Shown: positions 23,401-33,800 of the stretch, one piece after another
How the letters are laid out: every line of letters begins with the position of its first letter
Position numbering within the stretch: the stretch's first letter is position 1
Assembly: GCA_021613375.1 (NCBI GenBank)
Contig: CM038721.1
Coordinates: forward strand, 1,570,986 to 1,634,985
Origin: Megaleporinus macrocephalus
Taxonomy: Eukaryota; Chordata; Actinopteri; Characiformes; Anostomidae
Direction: 5' to 3'
Length of the DNA stretch: 64,000 nt
Translations under genes and position numbers: made by a program
The notes under the pieces: model-generated
Told to the model about the DNA's origin: nothing
Databases searched by the model: none
The model's input: the letters and a program-made list of their open reading frames with translations, nothing else

Positions 23401-26400
23401 TTTGTTTACTTATATTATTGTATTCATTTATAACCACCACACATACCGTTCAGTATATTTCAGTATATTTACTGTTTAAATACTGAACTGAATTAATTAT
23501 TTATAAACTAATAATAAATGTTTTTTACTCACTTTAATAAAAACAAGAGCTACATTAAACAAACAGAACACTTCTGAAAAAAAGAGAATCAGATACTTAA
23601 ATAATAACAATAATAATAAATACTTTTTGGAGCATGACATCTAAATGAGCCTTTCTCTGACTCGCTTTATTCTCTGACTCGCTTTATTCTCTGACTCGCT
23701 TTATCTTCTGACTCGCTTTATTCTCTGACTCGCTTTATTCTCTGACTCGCTTTATCTTCTGACTCGCTTTATTCTCTGACTCGCTTTATTCTCTGACTCG
23801 CTTTATCTTCTGACTCGCTTTATTCTCTGACTCGCTTTATTCTCTGACTCGCTTTATTCTCTGACTCGCTTTATCTTCTGACTCGCTTTATTCTCTGACT
23901 CGCTTTATTCTCTGACTCGCTTTATCTTCTGACTCGCTTTATTCTCTGACTCGCTTTATCTTCTGACTCGCTTTATTCTCTGACTCGCTTTATCTTCTGA
24001 CTCGCTTTATTCTCTGACTCGCTTTATTCTCTGACTCGCTTTATTCTCTGACTCGCTTTATCTTCTGACTCGCTTTATTCTCTGACTCGCTTTATTCTCT
24101 GACTCGCTTTATTCTCTGACTCGCTTTATCTTCTGACTCGCTTTATTCTCCGACTGCTGCTTCTCACTTCTGCACAGATCTGATTGGCTGAGGAGTCTTT
24201 GGTGATCTTACAGCGCATGTGATTGGTCTGTGAGGTTACTGCGCTGCAAAGCCCGTATACCATAAATAGAAAGAAGAACAAGAAAAGCTCCGCCTCTTAA
24301 TAAACACTGTCAGAATTAAATCCTCCTCAGTAGTTTATCAGTTTGGGTCCACATTGGACAACATCTGGATCCAGGTTCAAATAGTCCCCAAAGAAAACCT
24401 AGTATTTTCAGATCTTTCACATTTTACCATCAACATCCAGATAAACTCAGAAGACACGTGTAGCTTCACTGGTGGGTTTGATAGTCAAGGCAATGCTTAG
24501 ATTTGTTTCGTAAACACTGTAAACAACATCTGAACCATCTGGTTTCAGGGTTCGGACCCTCAGTTCCAGTGAAGGGTGTTGTTAATGCTACAAAGAAGTT
24601 TGGTGGAGGGGGGACAATGGTCTGGAGGGATTTCACGGTTTGGGTTCGGACCCTCAGTTTCAGTGAAGGGTGTTGTTAATGCTACAAAGAAGTTTGGTGG
24701 AGGGGGGACAATGGTCTGGAGGGATTTCAGGGTTTGGGTTCGGACTCTCAGTTTCAGTGAAGGGTGTTGTTAATGCTACAAGGAAGTTTGGTGGAGGGGG
24801 GATAATGGTCTGGTGGGACTTCACGGTTTGGGTTCGGACCCTCAGTTCCAGTGAAGGTGATGTTAATGCTACAGCACTCAAAGACGTTCTGCGCAGTTAC
24901 ATTTTTCCAGCTGCAGTTTGGGGAAGAACCCTGTCCCAGCATGGCTGTGTCCCTGTGCACAAAGCGAGAAAACACCAAGAGCAGTGTGGCGGCGTTAGGA
25001 GCTGATTCTTACCACAGCGGTCCCTTATAACGAGGCCCCGTCCCTCTTTAAGGTTGATGGACAGCAGATACATTTTCTGTGATTCTCTCTGATTCTCGCT
25101 CCCCATCTCTCCTGACATGTCCAGAGTCTGTGACCAAAACATGAGAGCATGACATTAAACCATCCAGAACTTAGATTCTTATTTGCTGCTACAATTTCAA
25201 TAATAATAATAATAACAAGTGTGTGTGTTAACATCATTTATTGAACTATGACTTAACAATAAAAAACTAAATATTTTTATCTGCCCCACCAAAAAATACT
25301 GTATGACCACATAACTGCTGAAAGAGTGTAACATACATCTCTTTATACCTGATATATATCGGCATCGGGCCGATTAGTATATCGGCCGATACCGATATAT
25401 TAAAAAATGGCAAATATCGACCCGATATATCAGTCAATCTCTACTGCTAGTGCGTCGTGTTGAATTCTGAATGCTGAAACTCCAGAAATTTCTCATAAGA
25501 TATGATTTAATATACTCGTTAAATGGAATATAACATCTAAACACCCATCAACTCAAAGTGTAACACCCATACAACACCATACAACTACACTAAAACACAG
25601 TTCACAGCGGCACTCACTGTATTTTGCTCAGTGTCATGAGAGGTGAGAGAATCAGTGTCATTGTTCTGGGTCCGCTGTCTCTGCTGTACCTGAAAGAGAT
25701 TAAAGAATTAAAGAATTAAATATGATTGATAAAAGATTAGAACTAAACAAACTAAACCACCTACATTCACCGCCGAGCTGATATCAGGCATGATCAGTTG
25801 TTTTTATAGGAATTCTTATTTACCTACTTATTTACTGTGTTGTTGTGCTAGTTTAAGTGTAAACATCACTCTAAACAGAGCCAGGATGGACCATTCATAT
25901 TTAACAAACTGACTTAGCAGGCCTTCATCTCCGTCACATATAGACAAATCCAGACCATAACACAAGCCAGCTTTTTAAACAACAACCCTGTTTCCAAAAA
26001 TGTTGGGACGCTGTGCAAAATGTAAATATAAACAGAATGCAATAATGTGCAAACCATTCAAACCCTTCACTGAATTAAAATAGCACGACTCGCTCTTCCT
26101 TATACAGTACTTAAAATGGGTTCAGTGGGTGACCAGTGGTCCGGACTGTGTGTGTGTGGGGGGGTTCTTTTACTACAGAGCTGCTGCTGTAATACATGTA
26201 GGCCGTAGTTGATTGTGTGGCTGAAATAAACAGACCTTCCCTGAAAAGACGTTGTCTGGATGCAGCACATGTTGCTCCAACACCCGCATACAATGTTCAG
26301 CAGTAACGGAGCTTCACAGACGCCAGTACATTCTAACATTTCTGTTCAATTTCAATTTAGAATTATTTCCCAATTGTGTTCACACACAGAGCAATTCACC

Positions 26401-26405
26401 TCCAC

Positions 26406-26481
<76 letters not shown>

Positions 26482-26493
26482 GACACATACACA

Positions 26494-26527
<34 letters not shown>

Positions 26528-26599
26528 GTAGCAGTGAAACACCTGGATATACACACAAACACACACACACACACACACACAGAGCAATTCACCTCCACA

Positions 26600-26654
<55 letters not shown>

Positions 26655-26710
26655 GACACATACACACTCACACACACACTAGGTAGCAGTGAAACACCTG
26701 GATATACACA

Positions 26711-26747
<37 letters not shown>

Positions 26748-26767
26748 ATACATACACACACACACAT

Positions 26768-26824
<57 letters not shown>

Positions 26825-29800
26825 TACACACACACACAAACACAGACACATACATACACATACATACATACACACTCACACACACTCACACACACACACA
26901 TACTCACACACAAACACAGACACATACATACACACACACACACATACACACACACACACACACAAACACAGACATATACATACCCACACACACAAACACA
27001 TACATACACACACACACACACAAACACACACTCACACACAAACACATACATACACACTCACACACACACACTCACACACAAACACAGACACATACATACA
27101 CACACAAACACACACAAACACAGACACATACACACTCAAACACACACTAGGTAGCAGTGAAACACCTGGATATACACACAAACACACATGCACACACACT
27201 CCCGAATCAACCCAGACTTTTATAAGCGAGACCCCAGAAGCTATTTTGGAGTATTTCTATTGGTCCATTCCTCATGACATTTACAGGATGGAAGCTGCAG
27301 CTGCTGCGTGTAAATGATGTCGAAAAATAAAAATCAACACAAATTAAGATACAGATCTTTCTATAAAACAGCTGCAGCACAAAAGTATCCAGACATCATA
27401 TTACAGGCTTTATATTCCCCATCCAGCTCCAGAACAGAACCAAACAGCTCCAGAGCAGAACTCTAAACACTTCCTGGTCATGTTCTCTCTCTAAGACGAA
27501 GGTCAGGGGGGAGCTGAGGTGAAGACGAGATCTGGAAGACCAAGAAAAAAGAAAACCTGCTCACAGACTGTTCAGGTACGCAGCCCAGCAGTGAGCCAGA
27601 GGCGGTTTTGGAGTTCAGTGGATGAATCAGAAATGAAACCGTTCTGCTTAGGGATGTAACGATACACTCTAGGATGTAGCGTTATTCACGATGGCCTCAC
27701 GATACGATTATCACGATACTAAAATCAAACTGAACACAAATTATGACCCACAAACTTTTCTTTTATTATTTATCTATAACAAAACAACAAAATGCTGTAT
27801 TTTGCTTATCTTAACTTTCCTTTAAAAGTAAACTAAAGTGAATACAAGCTCATAAGAAGTGATAAGACTATTACATCACTATTGTAAGTGAAATAAACTA
27901 GTTTTAATCTCTCTCTCTTGTCAGCTCCTATCTGTCCACCAACCGTGTGCCATTAGCCAACAGCATTCAGCCCACGTCCCACCCCCAAACTTTCAAACCA
28001 AAAATATTAAATCCAGATAAAAACACAGTTAAGGATGTAAAGAAAGACAGTGTGAGCGTGTGTTTGTTAGGGCTGTATATGAGCAAGAACCTGGCGATAC
28101 AATATTTATCGTATACAGCGGTCACGATTCAATATATCGTAATATACTGCGATACTGCTAGCAAAGTGATATACTGTGATTCTTCAAATCCTACTATTAA
28201 AACACACCACTGTATGAACAGGTTTATTAATGTTTACAATAGCATTGCGCCCTTGTGCTGCTTGTTAATGTTGGAGTGGAGCTGAAAATGGATTACAACA
28301 CTCCCATCTAGTGGTCAGAGGTTTAAATACAACACATGATGATTCACTGGCTGCCAGGAATCTGTGTATCGATACTGTGTTTTTGAGAATCGATACAGTA
28401 TCAATAAACAAAATATCCCGATATTCAATATTTCAATATTTTCTTAGAACCCCAGTGTTTGTGAAAAATGCGTGTGCAGTTCTTCTTTCTGTGCTCGTGA
28501 GTTTCACATTTGCACGAGTGAAAAATTTACGTGTGAGATGTTCAAATGTGCAGGTTTATATATTTCACCTCGTGTTTTTGCATGCTCTAGTTTTGACACT
28601 GATGTCAAACAAGTGAGGAAGACGGCGCCAGCGCCCTCTGCTGTTTCAAAAGGCTAACGATTCATTTTACATCTCAATCGTGTTTCCTGCCTTCCGCCCA
28701 CTGACAGAACACAACAACAACCGCCACAACCCAGGAAGACGAGTAGCTGAGATATTGGGGGCAGTGAAACACACTCTAGTGAACACACACTCTAGTGGGC
28801 AGTGAGCACACTTGCCAGCAGTGGTGAGCAACCCTATCCACAATACCTCGGGAACAGCTGGGGGTTTGGCGTCTTGCGTATTTAAACTTCAGTCGAGTCA
28901 CATATGGTAAACACTGCCAGACAGACGACATGTTTTCTATCAGCACGTGCCGTGAACGCCATAATCTGTTCTCGCCAGGCCGCTGCTTTAGTCAGTCTGT
29001 AGAAAATGAAACAGTATGTATTCCCACCTAGTGGTTCAGATAGGAATTGCAGGGAGCTGGCCGGAGGGGATTTTAAGGAGGTCTCCTCTTTCTGGATGAA
29101 GCGCTTGCTGGAAATAGAAATTAAGCTCATTTGTTTAACACCATCGATCGGCTCTCGGGATCGGCTTAACTGGAGAAATATCGGCCAATCACTGATCACA
29201 TATTTTGATTTAAAATCAGACGATACTGATACATAGCCAATCAATCTTTCCATCGCTAATTAAAATGTTACACCAACAACATGGACATACAATGTCGTGG
29301 CTCCCAAGTTGGTTTGATTTCCACTAAAAGCCCCCCAAACCAGGTTAGGACACTAATTGACCAGGTGTGCCCAGACTTTCGCATGCAACCGTAACTCTTT
29401 GGACACTCATGACTTTAGAGTTGAGTGTAGTGTAGAGCTGCATATTTGACTTTATTAAAAATACCTTCACTGCAGGAAAGGATTTGAATCCATGGCAGCG
29501 GAACTAAAGAAGCTGAAGAATTTTACTTTCCATCTCAAACGAGTCCATAAACGACAACCCGATACCCGCCGTTCTGCACCAGTGGACGCTACAAGGAGCA
29601 GCAGGTCTGGAGTCTGTTCTTTAGGTGCTGCACTGAGAAATCTTCCAGTGACTAAACTGAAGACCAATCAGCTATGACTGTGTAAACGCTTCTCTGAGTC
29701 AACACCGCGTGTATTTGTTTAACTGTTTTAAGGCCATTTACTCAAATTTACTCAAGGCAGAGCTGTGAACAACCTCAGGAGTGTCAGCGAACACACTTTC

Positions 29801-30788
29801 TCCCCCTACTTCCTCTTCCCGAGCGACAGAAGCTCCACAGCGCTGCTGGACTCTAGTCGTCCAACCAGCCTCAACCTGACACCATGTTTGTTTGATGGAT
29901 TTGCATAGATGTTTTTTTTTGGTACGCCACTGTTAGCACAGCTGACCCCCAGCAAACATTTCCACTCCGCTGCTGCGTGAATGATGGGAAGCCTGAACAG
30001 ACTACGGCTGAAAACCTGACGACAGCTGTTAGTTGTCTGAACTCGAAGTTGGAGCGCTGGAACTGGAGCTCTACTGGAACGGGCTGAGTGCTGTGGTGTA
30101 ACGTGAGTGATCCGGTGTCGGCCGTGTCCATGATTTGGACAGGTCTGCTCAGTGACGACTCCAGACTAAATTATTCGGTGTAGTTCTCTGAACGGAGAGC
30201 GTCTCAGTAAGAACAGTCCTGCTTGAGTCCGCGTCTGAGTAACACAGTAAAACTTTGGCTAATAGAAAACAGGTGAGGCTGAAGTCCAGTTTCCTGTTCC
30301 ACATTTCTCGTTTCCTCCAGTGAAGGTGGAACGAGCTTCGCCTGGTGCTTATCTCAAGTGGTCTGGCCTGCTGCCTCAAAACGAAAACTGAACACCATCT
30401 GGGTAGGAGGTCAGAGAACCAGCCTTCTCACTGGAAGGTCACTGGTTCAATACCCTGAACCAACAGGACACCACTAAAGCGACCTTGAGCAAGACACCTA
30501 ACCCCCGACTGCTCCTCGGGTACTGTGGATAAGTCTGCCCACCACTCTGGGCAAGTGTGCTTACTGCCCCCTAGTTGTGTGTGTATGTGTGTGTGTTTTA
30601 CTGCCCCTAGTGTGTTCACTAGTGTGTGTCTGTGTATGTGGGTGTGGGTGTGTTCACTAGTGTGTGTCTGTGTATGTGGGTGTGTTTACTAGTGTGTGTG
30701 TGTGTATGTGGTTGTGGGTGTGTTTACTAGTGTGTGTCTGTGTATGTGGGTGTGTTTACTAGTGTGTGTCTGTGTATACGGGTGTGTT

Positions 30789-30821
<33 letters not shown>

Positions 30822-30858
30822 TCACCAGTTTGTTTGCATTTGTGTGTGTTCACTAGAT

Positions 30859-30892
<34 letters not shown>

Positions 30893-33800
30893 TGTTTCAC
30901 TGCCCCCTACTGTGTGTATTCACTAATGTGTTTCACTGTCCCCTAGTGTGTGTTCACTAGTGTTTGTTTGTGTCTGTGGGTGTGTTTACTAGTGTGTGTT
31001 TGTGTATATGGGTTTGTTTACTAGTGTATGTCTACTAGGGTGTGTTTGTGGGTGTGTTTACTAGTGTGTGACTACTAGTGTGTGTGTGGGTTAGTTCACT
31101 AGTGTTTGTTTGTGTCTGTGTGTGTGTTTACTACTGTGTGTCTACTAGTGTGTGTGTGGGTTAGTTCACTAGTGTTTGTTTGTGTCTGTGGGTGTGTTTA
31201 CTAGTGTGTTTCTACTAGTGTGTGTGTGGGTTAGTTCACTAGTGTGTGTTTGTGTATGTGGGTTTGTTTACTAGTGTATGTCTACTAGGGTGTGTTTGTG
31301 GGTGTGTGTCTACTAGTGTGTGTGTGGGTTAGTTCACTAGTGTTTGTTTGTGTCTGTGGGTGTGTTTACTACTGTGTGTCTACTAGTGTGTGTGTGTGTG
31401 TGTGTGTGGGTTAGTTCATACACGCAGTTAGTTTATGACCATCAGTGTTTTATTGTAAAGTTCACTAGTGTGTGTTTGTGTATGTGGGTGTGTTTACTAG
31501 TGTGTGTCTGTGTGCACGTGGGTGTTTCACTGCCCCCTAATGTGTGTGTTCACTAGTGTGTGTGTGTTTCACTGCATGGATGTGTTAAATGAGCCTTAAA
31601 GCTTCTTATCTGGGCAGGAAATGCTTATTAACCATACACGCAGTGATTTTATGACCATTAGTGTTTTTTAAAGTTCACTAGTGTGTATTTGTGTGTGTGT
31701 GTGTGTCACTGCACGGATGTGTTAAATGAGGAGGTGAAATTCCTCAAATGGTCAATAGGTGTAAATTCTGGTGCGGCAGTGTTCTAATATCTGCTCCACG
31801 GTTTAAGGTGAAAATCTGAATAAGAAGTTTCCAAATGAGAGACTGACAGCTTCATCAAAACCAGCGCCCAGCAGCTGAACTAGAGTTTGATTTAGCTCTA
31901 AATCCTCAAGTCCAGGACAAGAAAACACAGCATGTCTGGTGGCTGAAAGAGAAGGAAAATGAAATGTCTGGAGAGCTCCTCTCACAAGGCAGTGTGTTCT
32001 GGCCTTGTTTGCGTTGGTCAGTTAAATAAACTCACTTTACTAGCCTAGCGCTCATCTACACGCCCGTTAGCAGCACAGTGTGGGGTTATATCTGTCAGGT
32101 GCAGCTTCTGCCACCTCAGATTGATGTAAATGTCCAGAGTTGATGTTCTAATCTTTTGGGAAATTACAGAGACCCATACGAGCCAGCCAGTTAAATTACT
32201 CTCTGATTACATTACTAGACCTCCTCTGGTCAAACTAATCCCACTCACGTAGGGCTTAAGAGTCTAATCACACCAAAATTAATCTAATGAAAGCTGGACG
32301 CTCATCCAGGCACAGAACCTGAACACCAGTCTGCGGAAGAGTATCTGAACATTCTAACGCAGGAACAGAAGAACAAACACTCAAAATACCATCTGAAACG
32401 GATCTACATTCACAGAAAGGTCAGTGAAGAGGTCAGTAACAGCGGTCAGTAATAACGCCCAGTAATACATACTTCCCTTCAGCTGCACTTCACTCAACAA
32501 CCCACAGAAAAACAGGAGAAACGGCCCTAAAGCTTCTTACCTGGACAGGAAATGCTTATTTACCATCCACGCAGTGACTTCATGACCATCAGTGTTTTAT
32601 TTTAAAGAGCAATTTCAACAAATAGTCACGTCAGACACGTGTAGGTTCACTGGTGGGTTTGATAGTAAATAAAATGTGTCTGTGTGTTGTAGACATGGTG
32701 ACACATGGTTCCCATCAACACCACTGCAAACACTATCACCATCACTGCAAGCACCATCAATATCACTGTAAACACCATCAACACCACTGTAAACAACATC
32801 ACCACCACTGTAAACATCACCACCACCACTGTAAACACTATCACCACCACTGTAAACACCATCACCACCACTGTAAACACCATCATCACCACTGTAAATA
32901 CCATCACCATCACTGTAAACATCACCACCACCACTGTAAACACCATCACCACCACTGTAAACACCATCATCACCACTGTAAACACCATCATCACCACTGT
33001 AAATACCATCACCATCACTGTAAATACCATCACCATCACTGTAAACATCACCACCACCACTGTAAACACTATCACTTCCACTGTAAACACCATCACCACC
33101 ACTGTAAACACCATCACCACCACTGTAAACATCATCACCACTGTAAACACCATCATCACCACTATAAACACCATCATCACCACTGTAAATACCATCACCA
33201 TCACTGTAAACAACATCACCACCACTGTTAACACCATCACCATCACTGTGAACACCATCACCCCCACCACTGTAAACACCATCACCACCAATGTAAACAC
33301 CATCAATACCACTGTAAATACCATCATCACCACTGTAAACACCACCACGACCACTGTAAACACCATCAACACCACCACTGTAAACACCATCACCACCACT
33401 GTAAACACCATCACCACTGTAAACACCATCATCACCACTATAAACACCATCATCACCACTGTAAATACCATCACCATCACTGTAAACAACATCACCACCA
33501 CTGTTAACACCATCACCATCACTGTGAACACCATCACCCCCACCACTGTAAACACCACCACGACCACTGTAAACACCATCAACACCACCACTGTAAACAC
33601 CACCACCACCACTGTAAACATTATCACCACCACTGTAAACACCATCAGCACCACTGTAAACATTATCACCACCACTGTAAACACCATCACCACCACTGTA
33701 AACACCATCACCACCACTGTAAACACCATCACCACCACTGTAAACACCACCACCACCACTGTAAACACCCTCTGAGCCATTTCTGATTGATACTTCAGCA

